Shown here: piece after piece, positions 48,899 through 59,221 of the stretch | How the letters are laid out: each line of letters begins with the position of its first letter | Numbering within the stretch: the first letter of the stretch is position 1 | Assembly: GCF_947503045.1 (NCBI RefSeq) | Contig: NZ_CANNCF010000002.1 | Coordinates: forward strand, 1-64,000 | Source of the DNA: an uncultured Tateyamaria sp. | GTDB taxonomy: Bacteria > Pseudomonadota > Alphaproteobacteria > Rhodobacterales > Rhodobacteraceae | Direction of reading: 5' to 3' | DNA: 64,000 bases | Notes under the pieces: model-generated | Told to the model about the DNA's origin: nothing | Database searches by the model: none | Seen by the model: only the letters and a program-made list of their open reading frames with translations | Position numbers and translations under genes: made by a program

Positions 48899-51858
48899 CC
48901 GACCAATCCCCCAACGACCAGTTCCGTGCCTCAAGCTTTATGCAGGGGCACAATGCGGAGTACCTCGAACAGATGTACGCCCGCTACGCCAATGACCCGC
49001 ACGCCGTGGACGAAGCGTGGCAGGCGTTTTTCAAGGCGATGGGCGATGACGAGGTTTCTGTCAAGCATGAGGCGGCGGGGCCATCCTGGGCGCGCAGTGA
49101 CTGGCCGCCGATGCCGGGTGATGACCTCACCCAGGCCCTGACAGGCGAGTGGGCGGCCCCGGCCGAGGTCAAAGGGGCCGGTGACAAGATCAAGGCCAAG
49201 GCGGCCGAGTCGGGCGTCGCCGTCAGTGACGATCAGGTCAAGCGCGCCGTGCTGGATTCCATCCGCGCGCTGATGATCATCCGCGCCTATCGCATCCGGG
49301 GCCATCTGGTGGCGGACCTCGACCCGCTGGGCATGCGCAGCACCGAGCCACACCCGGAGCTGGACCCGAAATCCTACGGCTTTACCGAGGCCGACATGGA
49401 TCGCCCGATCTTTATCGACAAGGTTCTGGGGCTGGACGTGGCGTCGATGCGCGAGATCCTCGACATCGTCAAACGCACCTATTGCGGCACATTCGCGCTG
49501 CAATACATGCATATTTCGAACCCCGAAGAGGCGGGTTGGCTGAAAGAGCGCATCGAGGGGCTGGGCAAGGAAATCCAGTTCACCCGCGAGGGCCGCAAGG
49601 CGATCCTCAACAAGATGGTCGAGGCCGAGGGTTTTGAAAAATTCCTGCATGTCAAATACATGGGCACCAAACGCTTTGGTCTGGATGGCGGTGAATCCCT
49701 GATCCCCGCGATGGAGCAGATCATCAAGCGCGGCGGCAGCCTTGGCGTGCAGGACATCGTGATCGGCATGCCCCACCGGGGGCGTCTGAGCGTGTTGGCG
49801 AACGTGATGGCCAAGCCCTACAAGGCGATTTTCAACGAATTCCAAGGGGGCAGTTTCAAGCCCGAGGATGTGGATGGATCGGGTGATGTGAAATACCACC
49901 TTGGTGCGTCATCCGACCGGGAATTTGACGGCAACACCGTGCACCTGAGCTTGACGGCCAACCCCAGCCACCTTGAGGCAGTGAACCCCGTCGTTTTGGG
50001 CAAGGCGCGCGCCAAACAGGATCAGAACAACGACCCCGAGCGCACCACGGTCATGCCCATCCTGCTGCACGGCGACGCGGCCTTTGCCGGGCAAGGGGTT
50101 GTGGCCGAGTGTTTCGCCCTGTCGGGCCTGCGCGGTCACCGTGCGGGTGGCACCATGCATATCGTCGTCAACAACCAGATCGGGTTCACGACGGCGCCGC
50201 ACTTTTCCCGGTCTTCCCCCTATCCCACCGACAATGCGCTGGTGGTCGAGGCCCCGATTTTCCACGTGAACGGTGATGATCCGGAGGCCGTGGTCCATGC
50301 CGCCAAGGTCGCCACCGAATTCCGCCAGAAATTCCACAAGGACGTGGTTATCGACATCTTCTGCTATCGCCGCTTTGGACACAACGAGGGCGACGAGCCC
50401 ATGTTCACCAACCCGGTGATGTACAAGAAGATCAAGAAGCATAAGACCACGCTGACCCTCTATACCGAACGGCTGGTCAAGGATGGGCTGATCCCCGAAG
50501 GCGAGATCGAAGACATGAAGGCCGCCTTTCAGGCCCGCATGAATGACGAGTTCGAGGCCGGCAAGGAATACCGCCCGAACAAGGCCGACTGGCTGGATGG
50601 CAAGTGGTCGCACCTCGATAAATCGGCGGAAACGAAGTACCAGCGCGGCAAGACGGCCATCCCCAAAAAGACGTTTGACGATGTGGGCCGCGCGCTGAGC
50701 ACGGTGCCCTCCGGTATTCCCCTGCACAAGACGGTCGAACGGCTGCTGGATGCCAAGGCCAGGATGTTTGAGACCGGCACCGGCATTGACTGGGCGACGG
50801 GCGAGGCGCTCGCCTTTGGCTCGTTGCTGACCGAAGGCTATCCGGTGCGTCTGGCCGGGCAGGATTCGACCCGCGGGACGTTTTCGCAGCGCCATTCCGG
50901 CCTCGTCAATCAGGAGACGGAAGAGCGCTATTACCCCCTCAACAACGTCCGCACCGGGCAGGCCCAATACGAGGTCATCGACTCGATGCTGAGCGAATAT
51001 GCGGTGCTGGGCTTTGAGTATGGCTATTCGCTGGCTGAACCCAACGCCCTCACCCTGTGGGAGGCGCAGTTCGGCGATTTCGCCAACGGTGCGCAGATCA
51101 TGTTCGACCAGTTCATCAGCTCTGGCGAGTCCAAGTGGCTGCGCATGTCCGGTCTGGTTGTGCTGCTGCCTCACGGGTTTGAAGGGCAAGGGCCCGAACA
51201 CTCCTCCGCCCGGTTGGAGCGGTTCCTGCAGATGTGTGGGCAGGACAACTGGATCGTCGCCAACTGCACGACACCGGCCAACTATTTCCACATCCTGCGC
51301 CGCCAGATCCACCGCGATTTCCGCAAGCCGCTGATCCTGATGACGCCCAAATCGCTGTTGCGTCACAAGCTGGCGGTGTCCAAGGCCGAAGAGTTCAAGA
51401 CCGGCAGCAGTTTCCACCGGATCATGTGGGACGACGCCCAGCACGGCAATTCGGACACCGAACTGGTGGCCGATGACAAGATCAAGCGCGTGGTGATGTG
51501 TTCGGGCAAGGTCTATTACGACCTGCTGGAAGAACGCGATGCCCGCGGGATCGATGATGTCTACCTGATGCGGTTTGAGCAGTTCTATCCCTTCCCCGCC
51601 CAGTCGGCGGTCAAGGAATTGGAACGGTTCAAGAAGGCCGAGATGATCTGGTGTCAGGAAGAGCCCAAGAACCAGGGGGCCTGGACCTTTATCGAACCCA
51701 ACCTCGAATGGGTTCTTGGCCGCATCAAGGCCAAGCACACCCGCCCCGTTTACGTGGGCCGCGCCACGTCCGCCTCGCCCGCCACGGGTCTGGCCAGCAA
51801 CCACAAAGCCCAACAAGCCGCTCTCGTTGACGAAGCGCTGACCATCAAAGGGAAATAA
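48895..51858 (+). CDS. sucA: 2-Oxoglutarate dehydrogenase E1 component
   Basis: The 987-residue thiamine diphosphate enzyme decarboxylates 2-oxoglutarate and reductively succinylates the lipoyl groups of SucB. It has the N-terminal signature N-A-E-Y-L-E-Q-M-Y near 20-28, G-M-P-H-R-G-R-L near 288-295, [10 protein letters not shown] near 391-400 and the ThDP pocket around 360-480. It starts by overlapping DUF805 and ends 4 bases before sucB. LpdA (54770) is the third component. Confidence 0.97.
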   Translation: MTDQSPNDQFRASSFMQGHNAEYLEQMYARYANDPHAVDEAWQAFFKAMGDDEVSVKHEAAGPSWARSDWPPMPGDDLTQALTGEWAAPAEVKGAGDKIKAKAAESGVAVSDDQVKRAVLDSIRALMIIRAYRIRGHLVADLDPLGMRSTEPHPELDPKSYGFTEADMDRPIFIDKVLGLDVASMREILDIVKRTYCGTFALQYMHISNPEEAGWLKERIEGLGKEIQFTREGRKAILNKMVEAEGFEKFLHVKYMGTKRFGLDGGESLIPAMEQIIKRGGSLGVQDIVIGMPHRGRLSVLANVMAKPYKAIFNEFQGGSFKPEDVDGSGDVKYHLGASSDREFDGNTVHLSLTANPSHLEAVNPVVLGKARAKQDQNNDPERTTVMPILLHGDAAFAGQGVVAECFALSGLRGHRAGGTMHIVVNNQIGFTTAPHFSRSSPYPTDNALVVEAPIFHVNGDDPEAVVHAAKVATEFRQKFHKDVVIDIFCYRRFGHNEGDEPMFTNPVMYKKIKKHKTTLTLYTERLVKDGLIPEGEIEDMKAAFQARMNDEFEAGKEYRPNKADWLDGKWSHLDKSAETKYQRGKTAIPKKTFDDVGRALSTVPSGIPLHKTVERLLDAKARMFETGTGIDWATGEALAFGSLLTEGYPVRLAGQDSTRGTFSQRHSGLVNQETEERYYPLNNVRTGQAQYEVIDSMLSEYAVLGFEYGYSLAEPNALTLWEAQFGDFANGAQIMFDQFISSGESKWLRMSGLVVLLPHGFEGQGPEHSSARLERFLQMCGQDNWIVANCTTPANYFHILRRQIHRDFRKPLILMTPKSLLRHKLAVSKAEEFKTGSSFHRIMWDDAQHGNSDTELVADDKIKRVVMCSGKVYYDLLEERDARGIDDVYLMRFEQFYPFPAQSAVKELERFKKAEMIWCQEEPKNQGAWTFIEPNLEWVLGRIKAKHTRPVYVGRATSASPATGLASNHKAQQAALVDEALTIKGK

Positions 51859-51862
51859 GACC

Positions 51863-53368
51863 ATGACAACCGAAGTCCGCGTACCCACCTTGGGCGAAAG
51901 CGTTACCGAAGCCACCGTTGCGACGTGGTTCAAGAAGCCCGGCGAGGCGATCGCCGTTGACGAAATGCTGTGCGAGCTGGAAACCGACAAGGTGACCGTG
52001 GAGGTGCCAAGTCCGGTGGCAGGCACATTGGCCGATATCATCGCCGCCGAGGGTGAAACCGTTGGCGTCGACGCGCTGCTCGCCACCATTGCCGAAGGTG
52101 GCGCTGCCGCGGCGTCCGCGCCCAAAGCCAAGGCCGCCGCCTCCGAAGCACCGGCCGCTGCCGCCGGTGGTGCCTCTGTCGATGTGATGGTGCCCACACT
52201 GGGCGAGTCGGTGACAGAGGCGACCGTCAGCACGTGGTTCAAGGCCGTCGGCGACAGCGTCGCGCAGGACGAGATGCTGTGCGAGTTGGAGACCGACAAG
52301 GTGAGCGTCGAGGTGCCAAGCCCCGCTGCTGGCGTCCTGGCCGAAATCACCGCGCCTGAAGGCACAACCGTGGATGCAAGCGCCAAGCTGGCTGTGATCT
52401 CGTCCTCCGGTACAGGTGCTGCTGCGGCCCCTGCGGCGGCCGCCACCCCGGCCCCTGCCCCGGCCGCCAGCAAGGATGTCGAAGACGCCCCCGCTGCCAA
52501 GAAAGCGATGGCCGAGGCCGGGATCAGCCGTGATGCGGTGACCGGATCTGGCCGAGATGGCCGGGTGATGAAAGACGATGTGGCCCGCGCCGTTGCCGCA
52601 GCGGGGTCCGCCCCGGCGCCTGCGGCGACCGCGCCCGCCCCACGTGCCCCGGTCGCTGCCGATGACGCCGCCCGCGAGGAACGGGTCAAGATGACCCGTC
52701 TGCGCCAGACCATCGCCCGCCGCCTCAAGGACAGCCAGAACACCGCCGCCATGCTGACCACCTATAACGAGGTCGACATGACCGAGGTGATGGCCCTGCG
52801 CAACGAGTACAAGGACCTGTTCCTGAAGAAACACGGGGTCAAGCTGGGCTTTATGTCCTTCTTTACCAAGGCCTGCGTGCATGCGTTGCGCGAAGTGCCC
52901 GAGGTGAACGCCGAGATCGACGGGACCGACATCGTCTACAAGAACTTTGTCCATATGGGCATTGCCGCGGGCACGCCCACGGGTCTTGTGGTGCCGGTCA
53001 TTCGTGACGCGGATGCGATGTCCTTTGCCGCCATCGAAAAGGCAATCGCCGAGAAGGGCGCGCGCGCGCGGGACGGCAAGCTGAGCATGGCCGAAATGCA
53101 GGGCGGGACGTTCACGATCTCCAATGGCGGGGTCTATGGATCGCTGATGTCTTCGCCCATCCTGAACCCGCCGCAGTCGGGGATTCTGGGGATGCACAAG
53201 ATCCAGGATCGCCCCATGGCGATTGGCGGTCAGGTGGTGATCCGTCCGATGATGTATCTGGCGCTGTCCTATGACCACCGGATCGTGGACGGCAAAGGCG
53301 CGGTGACCTTCCTTGTGCGGGTGAAAGAAGCACTGGAGGATCCACGGCGGTTGTTGATGGATTTGTGA
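51863..53368 (+). CDS. sucB: 2-Oxoglutarate dehydrogenase E2 component with two lipoyl domains
   Basis: The 501-residue dihydrolipoamide succinyltransferase carries two lipoyl domains, with acceptor lysines K43 and K146 in E-T-D-K-V, joined by Ala/Pro-rich linkers. A peripheral subunit-binding domain follows (about 205-240), then the catalytic domain with H472 in D-H-R-I-V-D-G. Classical E2o proteins such as that of E. coli have a single lipoyl domain and about 400 residues. The two domains are close in sequence, so the second looks like a duplication. Confidence 0.95.
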   Translation: MTTEVRVPTLGESVTEATVATWFKKPGEAIAVDEMLCELETDKVTVEVPSPVAGTLADIIAAEGETVGVDALLATIAEGGAAAASAPKAKAAASEAPAAAAGGASVDVMVPTLGESVTEATVSTWFKAVGDSVAQDEMLCELETDKVSVEVPSPAAGVLAEITAPEGTTVDASAKLAVISSSGTGAAAAPAAAATPAPAPAASKDVEDAPAAKKAMAEAGISRDAVTGSGRDGRVMKDDVARAVAAAGSAPAPAATAPAPRAPVAADDAAREERVKMTRLRQTIARRLKDSQNTAAMLTTYNEVDMTEVMALRNEYKDLFLKKHGVKLGFMSFFTKACVHALREVPEVNAEIDGTDIVYKNFVHMGIAAGTPTGLVVPVIRDADAMSFAAIEKAIAEKGARARDGKLSMAEMQGGTFTISNGGVYGSLMSSPILNPPQSGILGMHKIQDRPMAIGGQVVIRPMMYLALSYDHRIVDGKGAVTFLVRVKEALEDPRRLLMDL

Positions 53369-53374
53369 TGGTGT

Positions 53375-53429
53375 GGTGGGGTGAAACCCCACCCTACTCA
53401 AAAGCGGTAAGGCGGGGTTTCACCCCGCC
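53375..53429. repeat. Nested palindromic element after sucB
   Basis: Two hairpins, GGTGGGG-TGAAA-CCCCACC (53375-53393) and GGCGGGG-TTTCA-CCCCGCC (53411-53429), stand 17 bp apart. The second is almost the reverse complement of the first, so the whole is a long inverted repeat as well. It starts 6 bp after the sucB stop. It may act as a terminator or be a REP-like mobile repeat. Confidence 0.7.
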
Positions 53430-53447
53430 GACGGTTTCTATGACTGG

Positions 53448-53840
53448 GTGGAAACGCAATTGAAAAGAGATGAGTCGGAAATATCTCGTCTGGAACGAGC
53501 AGATGCTCTGGGCATGTCTTTTGTACGGACAATGATCGTCTTGCACGGAGGCGCATTATTGGCGCTTATGACTTTTTTAGGCAATGCGTCTGCGCAGACA
53601 TCTATTACTGTAAAAATCTGCGTAATTAAACAAGCTATGACATCATTTGTCGTTGGAATATGCTCTATCCTGATTGCGTTGTTGATTTCCTATACATACA
53701 CCGCGGCACACCCTGATACTGCTTGGCACAGGTATTGGGATCGATGGGTGATTTCCGTCAATGCAGGAATGGCGATTATTTGCATCGGTTCTCTCATCAT
53801 TGGACTTGTACTTTTGCTCAGTGGCGTGGTGGAAACTTGA
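53448..53840 (+). CDS. AT-rich membrane protein of unknown function
   Basis: The 130-residue protein has a charged N-terminal helix (about 5-22), a segment near 27-47, and two clear membrane helices near 66-86 and 103-125. It is more AT-rich than the sucB and MAPEG genes around it, which hints at separate origin. The start is GTG at 53448 without a clear ribosome binding site. I do not recognise the family. It lies just past the palindromic element and before the MAPEG pair. Confidence 0.6.
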   Translation: METQLKRDESEISRLERADALGMSFVRTMIVLHGGALLALMTFLGNASAQTSITVKICVIKQAMTSFVVGICSILIALLISYTYTAAHPDTAWHRYWDRWVISVNAGMAIICIGSLIIGLVLLLSGVVET

Positions 53841-53880
53841 ATGCACTCGCAATCAAGACTGATATAGTTGAAATGAAAAA

Positions 53881-54270
53881 ATGACCCCCGAACTCACCTA
53901 CCTCACCTATGCCGTCATCCTGCTGATCGTGCACATGTTCGTGCAGGCGACCTTCTCTGCCCTGACCAAGGGGATCGGATGGGCCATTGGCACCCAGGAC
54001 GAAGCGCGCGACCCCAGCCCTGTTGCCGGGCGGCTGGAACGGGGTTTGCGCAACTATGTCTACAACCTGCCCGCCTTCGTCGCCCTGGCGCTGATGCTCA
54101 AGGTCACCGATCTGGGCAGTGAAACCACCGCCTTGGGGGCCGCGATCTGGTTCTGGGCGCGCGTCGCCTATGTTCCTGTCTTTGCCTCGGGCATTCCCTT
54201 CGGGCGCTCCATCGCGTGGTTCACGTCTCTGGCGGGGCTCGCGCTCATGATCCCGCCGCTGTTGGGATGA
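53881..54270 (+). CDS. MAPEG family membrane protein (first of a pair)
   Basis: The 129-residue protein has four membrane helices and the MAPEG pattern: E-L-T-Y-L-T at the start, then a polar loop with R-L-E-R-G-L-R-N-Y-V-Y-N-L-P near 57-70, and A-R-V-A-Y-V-P near 96-102. Members include glutathione transferases and leukotriene C4 synthase; bacterial versions are mostly uncharacterised. The second gene at 54281 is a paralogue, 10 bp downstream, which suggests a tandem duplication. Confidence 0.85.
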   Translation: MTPELTYLTYAVILLIVHMFVQATFSALTKGIGWAIGTQDEARDPSPVAGRLERGLRNYVYNLPAFVALALMLKVTDLGSETTALGAAIWFWARVAYVPVFASGIPFGRSIAWFTSLAGLALMIPPLLG

Positions 54271-54280
54271 TGCCCGTCAC

Positions 54281-54691
54281 ATGACCCCGGAACTCACCGT
54301 ACTGACCCTCGCTGCCCTGCTGCAAGTCGTGCAATTCGTGCTGATGGCCATCCCGGCAAACCTCGAACTTGGCCAGGGCAAAACCATGTCACCACGGGAT
54401 CGCGCGCGATTGGGCGGCGACATCGAGGATCTGCTCAGCACCCGCACCGCGCGCCTTTACCGCGCGCTCGACAACCATTTCGAAGGGCTGATCCTGTTCA
54501 CCATCGCCTGCGTGGTGGTGACACTGGGCGAAAAATCCGGCACGGTCACGTCAACATGTGCCTATCTCTATCTCGCCGCCCGCATCGCCTATGTGCCAGC
54601 CTACGCCTTTGGCTGGACGCCCTGGCGCAGCTACATCTGGTTTGTCGGCTTTTCGGCCACGGTGTGCATGCTGATCGCCGCCCTTTTGTGA
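54281..54691 (+). CDS. MAPEG family membrane protein (second of a pair)
   Basis: The 136-residue protein has the same four-helix layout as its neighbour: T-P-E-L-T-V-L-T at the start, R-A-L-D-N-H-F-E-G near 58-66 in the loop, and A-A-R-I-A-Y-V-P near 99-106. Sequence identity to the first copy is moderate, so the duplication is old or the two are a heteromeric pair. It ends exactly where the repeat element at 54692 begins. Confidence 0.85.
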   Translation: MTPELTVLTLAALLQVVQFVLMAIPANLELGQGKTMSPRDRARLGGDIEDLLSTRTARLYRALDNHFEGLILFTIACVVVTLGEKSGTVTSTCAYLYLAARIAYVPAYAFGWTPWRSYIWFVGFSATVCMLIAALL

Positions 54692-54747
54692 GTTTCTTCT
54701 GACCAAAAATACCACGGGGGTTTCGGGGGCAGCGCCCCCGTCCCGAC
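54692..54747 (-). repeat. 56-bp intergenic repeat, copy 2 (inverted)
   Basis: Read on the minus strand it runs GTCGGGACG, a GC hairpin (CGGGGGC-GCT-GCCCCCG), CCCCCGTGGTATTTTT, GGTCAGAAGAAAC. This matches the layout of the copy at 16750-16806, with the ends nearly identical and the hairpin sequence changed but still paired. It lies between the second MAPEG gene and lpdA, in the opposite orientation to transcription. Confidence 0.75.
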
Positions 54748-54769
54748 CCAAAAACAAAGGACCAAAGAC

Positions 54770-56158
54770 ATGGCTTCTTACGACGTGATCATCATCGGCT
54801 CCGGCCCCGGCGGCTATGTCTGCGCGATCCGCTGCGCGCAACGGGGCCTCAAAACCGCCATCGTCGAGGGGCGCGAGACGCTGGGCGGCACCTGCCTGAA
54901 CGTGGGCTGCATCCCGTCCAAGGCGCTGCTGCATGCCTCGCACATGCTGCACGAGGCCGAGCACAACTTTGCCGCCATGGGTCTGAAGGGCAAGTCGCCA
55001 TCGGTCGATTGGAAACAGATGCTGGCCTACAAGGATGACACGATCGGGCAGAACACCAAAGGTGTCGAATTCCTGATGAAAAAGAACAAGATCGACTGGT
55101 TGAAAGGCTGGGGCAGCATTCCGGCCGTTGGGCAGGTCAAGGTCGGTGAGGACGTGCACGAGGCCAAGTCGATCATCATCGCTTCCGGCTCCGAACCCTC
55201 CTCCCTGCCGGGCGTCGAGGTGGATGAAAAGGTGGTCGTGACCTCCACCGGCGCGCTGGAACTGGGCAAGGTGCCCAAGAAGATGGTGGTGATCGGCGCT
55301 GGCGTAATCGGGCTCGAACTTGGTTCGGTCTATTCCCGTCTGGGCGCAGAGGTCGAGGTGATCGAGTTTCTCGATGCGATCACCCCCGGCATGGACGCCG
55401 AGGTGCAGCGCACGTTCCAGCGGTTGCTGGCCAAACAGGGTCTGAGCTTTACCATGGGAGCCGCCGTTCAGAAGGTCGACGCGACCAAGACCAAGGCCAA
55501 GGTTACCTACAAGTTGCGCAAGGATGACAGCGAACACGTTGTGGATGCCGACATCGTGTTGGTCGCGACGGGGCGCAAACCCTACACCGAAGGCCTTGGC
55601 CTTGATGCATTGGGCATTGCGATGACCAAGCGTGGCCAGATCGCGGTTGATGCCCATTGGCAGACAAATGTGCCCGGCATCTACGCCATCGGCGACGTGA
55701 TCGAGGGGCCCATGCTGGCCCACAAGGCCGAAGACGAAGGCATGGCCGCCGCCGATCACATCGCGGGCAAACATGGGCACGTGAACTATGACGTGATCCC
55801 CGGCGTGATCTACACCCACCCCGAAGTCGCCAATGTCGGCGCCACCGAACAGGGGCTGAAAGAGGCGGGGACAAAGTACAAGGTCGGCAAGTTCAGCTTC
55901 ATGGGCAACGGTCGGGCCAAGGCGAATTTCGCGGGCGACGGGTTCGTGAAAATCCTCGCGGATGCAGACACCGACCGGATTCTGGGCGCCCATATCATCG
56001 GCCCCGCCGCCGGCGATCTGATCCACGAGATCTGCGTGTCCATGGAGTTCGGCGCCTCGGCCGAGGATCTGGCGCTGACATGCCATGCCCACCCGACCTA
56101 TTCAGAGGCCGTGCGCGAGGCCGCCCTGGCCTGCGGATTGGGGCCGATCCACAGCTGA
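54770..56158 (+). CDS. lpdA: Dihydrolipoyl dehydrogenase
   Basis: The 462-residue FAD enzyme reoxidises the dihydrolipoyl groups of SucB with NAD. The redox disulfide is C42-L-N-V-G-C47, the FAD motif is G-S-G-P-G-G-Y near 10-16, the NAD motif is G-A-G-V-I-G-L-E-L near 178-186, and H-A-H-P-T-Y-S-E near 442-449 holds the active-site His-Glu pair. Placement after sucA and sucB assigns it to the 2-oxoglutarate complex, though it may serve others. Confidence 0.97.
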   Translation: MASYDVIIIGSGPGGYVCAIRCAQRGLKTAIVEGRETLGGTCLNVGCIPSKALLHASHMLHEAEHNFAAMGLKGKSPSVDWKQMLAYKDDTIGQNTKGVEFLMKKNKIDWLKGWGSIPAVGQVKVGEDVHEAKSIIIASGSEPSSLPGVEVDEKVVVTSTGALELGKVPKKMVVIGAGVIGLELGSVYSRLGAEVEVIEFLDAITPGMDAEVQRTFQRLLAKQGLSFTMGAAVQKVDATKTKAKVTYKLRKDDSEHVVDADIVLVATGRKPYTEGLGLDALGIAMTKRGQIAVDAHWQTNVPGIYAIGDVIEGPMLAHKAEDEGMAAADHIAGKHGHVNYDVIPGVIYTHPEVANVGATEQGLKEAGTKYKVGKFSFMGNGRAKANFAGDGFVKILADADTDRILGAHIIGPAAGDLIHEICVSMEFGASAEDLALTCHAHPTYSEAVREAALACGLGPIHS

Positions 56159-56431
56159 TCCGAAGGTCAGGCGCACCTGCGAGCGACTGACCAACAGGTC
56201 CGTATTTCGTCGTCAAAACCCGCCTTTGCGTCCCAAATCAACTGCCTGCGCCCCGGCGCAGGCGGGCTGTTGCCGTTTGCGCCGCGCCCCAAAGGAACTT
56301 TCCTGCCGATCACTCGTTTTGATCCCATACGGGCGGCAATGCGAATTTCTTTTCGGATGAGAAACGCCTTTGCTGGCTCAAGGCGGAGCCGCATGGCCCT
56401 GCAGATGTGAACTGAAGAAAGGATATGATCG

Positions 56432-56932
56432 ATGGATCGTCGCAATACGCTGAAATTTCTCGGGGGCGGTGCTGCCCTCCTCGCGCTGAGTGCCTGTGCG
56501 CAACCGCAAGGTGATGACATCGTCGACATCGCGGCGGGGGATCCCAATTTCTCCACCCTCGTGGCCGCATTGCAGGCCGCTGATCTTGTCGACACTCTGA
56601 AAGGGCCCGGGCCGTTCACGGTCTTTGCCCCCACAAACGCGGCCTTTGCCGCACTGCCTGCAGGGACGGTGGACAATCTGCTGCTGCCGGAAAACAAGGA
56701 CGCGCTGGTCAGCATCCTGACCTATCACGTGGTGCCCGGCCAGATCACCGCCGGGGACGTGCTGGGCACGCGCCAGACGGTGGCGACGGTGAACGGGGCC
56801 ACCGTGGATGTGAACGGGATCGTGGGCAAGTTCGGCTCGGGCGTGAAGGTGAACGATGCCATTGTTATTCAGGCCGACATCTTTGCCACCAATGGTGTGA
56901 TCCACGCTATCGACAAAGTGCTGCTGCCTTAA
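56432..56932 (+). CDS. Fasciclin-domain lipoprotein
   Basis: The 166-residue protein has a twin-Arg-like start (D-R-R-N-T-L-K-F-L) and a lipobox near residue 22 (L-S-A-C), so it is membrane-anchored on the periplasmic side. One fasciclin (FAS1) domain follows: F-S-T-L-V-A-A-L-Q-A-A-D-L near 42-54, F-T-V-F-A-P-T-N-A-A-F near 65-75, and L-T-Y-H-V-V-P-G near 96-103. FAS1 proteins mediate adhesion or polymer binding; the ligand here is unknown. A bidirectional terminator follows. Confidence 0.88.
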   Translation: MDRRNTLKFLGGGAALLALSACAQPQGDDIVDIAAGDPNFSTLVAALQAADLVDTLKGPGPFTVFAPTNAAFAALPAGTVDNLLLPENKDALVSILTYHVVPGQITAGDVLGTRQTVATVNGATVDVNGIVGKFGSGVKVNDAIVIQADIFATNGVIHAIDKVLLP

Positions 56933-56940
56933 CGAGGCAC

Positions 56941-56981
56941 AACGGGCCTCGGAATTTTACTTAATAATTCCGGCCCGTTTT
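56941..56981. terminator. Bidirectional terminator between convergent genes
   Basis: AACGGGCC (56941-56948) and GGCCCGTT (56972-56979) form an outer stem, and GGAATT (56951-56956) with AATTCC (56966-56971) an inner stem, separated by a two-base bulge. Short T-runs occur on both sides. It lies 9 bp after the fasciclin gene stop and 17 bp from the end of the convergent gene. Confidence 0.88.
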
Positions 56982-56998
56982 GAGAAGTCGGGAAACGT

Positions 56999-57601
56999 TC
57001 ACCACATGGTCCGCGCGGCGCGCGCGGGCCATTCGGCATCATAGGCCGCACCACCTTCTTCTCCACCCGACACCTCTGCAAGGATTTCGCCCGGTGTCGG
57101 CAACCCGTCCGCATCGTTCCGGCTCCACAATCCGGCGCGCAACACGGCGCGGGCGCATTGGGTATAGACCTCGCCCACCGCAATCACGATCACCGTGGCC
57201 GGTTGCCGGCCCTTTTGCTCGAACTGCGCCCGCAAGGCCTCGTCCGCCGTCAGCCGGGCGCGTCCGTTCACCCGCACCACCGTGTTCGATCCCGGCACCA
57301 TGAACATCAGCGACACGCGCCCGTCCTCGACAATGTTGCGCAAGGAATCGAGCCGCTGATTGCCCCGCCAGTCCGGCATCGCCAGCGTGCGCGCATCCAA
57401 GGGGGTCACCACTGGCCCGTCATCGCCGCGCGGACTGCCATCGGTGCCCGCCGGTCCCACCGTGGTCAGCACGGCAAAGCGCGACTGTGCAATCCACTTG
57501 GCATAAAGCGGCGTCAGATGATCGGCCACTTTGCGGATCGAGGCCGCACCGGGCGTGCCATAGAGCGCTTCGAGCCCTTCTACGGTGTCAATGAACTCCA
57601 T
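56999..57601 (-). CDS. Pyridoxamine 5'-phosphate oxidase-family flavin-binding protein
   Basis: The 200-residue protein shows the split-barrel fold of the PNPOx-like family: R-F-A-V-L-T-T-V near 41-48, S-P-R-G-D-D-G near 56-62, a central R-G-N-Q-R-L-D-S-L-R-N-I near 79-90, and a late F-M-V-P-G-S-N-T-V-V-R-V-N-G near 100-113. It resembles the MSMEG_1061-like branch, flavin or F420 proteins of unclear substrate. It overlaps the plsC gene by 14 bases and is probably cotranscribed with it. Confidence 0.82.
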   Translation of the reverse strand: MEFIDTVEGLEALYGTPGAASIRKVADHLTPLYAKWIAQSRFAVLTTVGPAGTDGSPRGDDGPVVTPLDARTLAMPDWRGNQRLDSLRNIVEDGRVSLMFMVPGSNTVVRVNGRARLTADEALRAQFEQKGRQPATVIVIAVGEVYTQCARAVLRAGLWSRNDADGLPTPGEILAEVSGGEEGGAAYDAEWPARAARTMW

Positions 57602-58319
57602 CGGGGTCGAACCCTCCCTCGCGCATCAGCGCATCCGAGCGCGTTTCCACCACCTCTTCGAGATGGGCCAGAAAGGCGTCTTTATCCATGCCGGTTTCGA
57701 TCAAGGGCAGAAATTCGACCACGGCCAGCCCCGGCTTGCGCCACATGCCCTTGCGGGGCCAGAAGATGCCCACATTGGTTGCCACGGGCACACAAGGCTG
57801 GCCCAATTGTTCATAAAGCACGCCGGTGCCGACCTTGTAGGGCGCCTTGACCCCCGGTGCGACGCGGGTGCCTTGCGAGTAGATGATCAACTGGCCCGGA
57901 TCAGCGCGTCCGGCCTCGACATCTGCCACCATCTTGGCGATGGCGGCCCCGCGCTTGCCCCGATCAACGGCGACACATTCCAGCCGCTTGGCGTAAAACC
58001 CGATGATGGGCGTCCACAGGATATCGCGCTTCATGATGAACTTGGCCTTGGGAAGGGCGGTAAAGATCATCATGATATCGAGGAACGACTGGTGCTTGGC
58101 CGCGATCAGCACTTCGCCCTGGGGGACGTCGCCGCGCACTTCGCAGCGAAGGCCAATCATCCAACTTGCCGTCCAGAACACCCAGCGGCTGAAGGTCTTG
58201 CAGCACAGCCGCGCCCCTTCCTTGGCGAACAGCGCATAGGGGAAAAAGGCAAGGCCGATGACCAGCATCATCACGTACATCTGGGCGATGAACAGGTAAG
58301 ACCGGATGGTCTGGATCAT
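57588..58319 (-). CDS. 1-Acyl-sn-glycerol-3-phosphate acyltransferase (PlsC-like)
   Basis: The 243-residue protein adds the second acyl chain to lysophosphatidic acid. It has an N-terminal membrane segment (about 8-30), the catalytic HX4D in K-H-Q-S-F-L-D (75-81), and P-V-A-T-N-V-G near 178-184. The start at 58319 is chosen because the frame above it overlaps ftsX; the 4-base overlap of its ATG with the ftsX stop suggests coupling. The minus-strand run ftsE-ftsX-plsC-PNPOx looks like one operon. Confidence 0.9.
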   Translation of the reverse strand: MIQTIRSYLFIAQMYVMMLVIGLAFFPYALFAKEGARLCCKTFSRWVFWTASWMIGLRCEVRGDVPQGEVLIAAKHQSFLDIMMIFTALPKAKFIMKRDILWTPIIGFYAKRLECVAVDRGKRGAAIAKMVADVEAGRADPGQLIIYSQGTRVAPGVKAPYKVGTGVLYEQLGQPCVPVATNVGIFWPRKGMWRKPGLAVVEFLPLIETGMDKDAFLAHLEEVVETRSDALMREGGFDPDGVH

Positions 58320-59221
58320 GACAGGCTCCTCAGCGCGCGGCTGGCGGCAAAGGCGGTGGCGGCCAGCGCGACCACCGCACAGACCAGCGGCAACAGCAGC
58401 GGCACAAGCCAGCCGATGCCCTGAAACCCGATCCCGGTGAGAAAGCTGGGCGCATCCCCGCCCGAGGGCAGCAGCCAGACGGCAATCAGCCCCAGCACAA
58501 CCCCTGCGGTCGACCCAACAAGCGCGCGCCACGTAAAGCGGCGCACAAAGGCCTGCGCGATGTAACGATCCGTCGCCCCGACAAGGCGCAACACGGCCAC
58601 GACCTGCGCATTGGCCGCCAATGCGGCATTGGCCGCCAGCGTCACCATCGCCGCCACCGCCGCCACGATCAGTGTTGCGGCGAGCCAGCCCAAGAGGCGC
58701 AGGCGCTGAGCGGCGGCCACCAGCGGTGCGCGCCAACGGCCATGATCGTCCAGAACGGCCCCCGGCACCTCGGCAGCCAGACGCAGCCGCAGGCCGGTTG
58801 CATCAAAGCCCTGCCCCGCGCTCACAATCTCGATCAGGCGCGGCACGGGCAGGCTGTCGAGCGGCAGGTCAGAGCCGAACCACGGGGCCAGAAGCGCTTG
58901 TTGCTCGGCATCGCTCAGTGCCCGCGCGCGCGCGATTCCGGGTGTGGTTTCAAGCACCTGAAGGGCTGCGGCCGTCTGCTGGGCGCGTTGGTCTTGCGGG
59001 GCGACGATGCGAATGGTCGCGGTTCCGGCCAGTTCGTTGCCCCAGCGTTCGGCCAGCCGTCCGCTGGCCAGCGACAAGGCCAGCGCGAACACCGCCAGAA
59101 AGGCCATCGCACCGGAGGCAAAGAGGGTCAGTTGCGCCGTGAAACCCGAAGGCGGCACCACGCGTCCCGCATAGGGATCACCCGCCACCAATGTGCGCAA
59201 GGACTTGAGAGCGGACCTCAC
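58316..59221 (-). CDS. ftsX: Cell division protein FtsX
   Basis: The 301-residue permease-like protein has four membrane helices, one near 27-50 and three at the C-terminal end, with a periplasmic domain between. With FtsE it regulates peptidoglycan hydrolases at the division septum. The conserved R-L-V-G-A-T-D-R-Y-I near 212-221 identifies it. It starts with GTG at 59221, in a GTGA overlap with the ftsE stop, and its own stop overlaps the plsC start. Confidence 0.9.
   Translation of the reverse strand: MRSALKSLRTLVAGDPYAGRVVPPSGFTAQLTLFASGAMAFLAVFALALSLASGRLAERWGNELAGTATIRIVAPQDQRAQQTAAALQVLETTPGIARARALSDAEQQALLAPWFGSDLPLDSLPVPRLIEIVSAGQGFDATGLRLRLAAEVPGAVLDDHGRWRAPLVAAAQRLRLLGWLAATLIVAAVAAMVTLAANAALAANAQVVAVLRLVGATDRYIAQAFVRRFTWRALVGSTAGVVLGLIAVWLLPSGGDAPSFLTGIGFQGIGWLVPLLLPLVCAVVALAATAFAASRALRSLS

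Noticed and set aside
49909-52761. 950-codon open frame on the minus strand opposite sucA and sucB
   Set aside because: Shadow of two certain genes; low-complexity Ala/Ser product with no ribosome binding site.
56244-56263. Perfect hairpin GCCTGCGC-4-GCGCAGGC after lpdA
   Set aside because: No T-run on either side and about 85 bp from the stop; not called a terminator.
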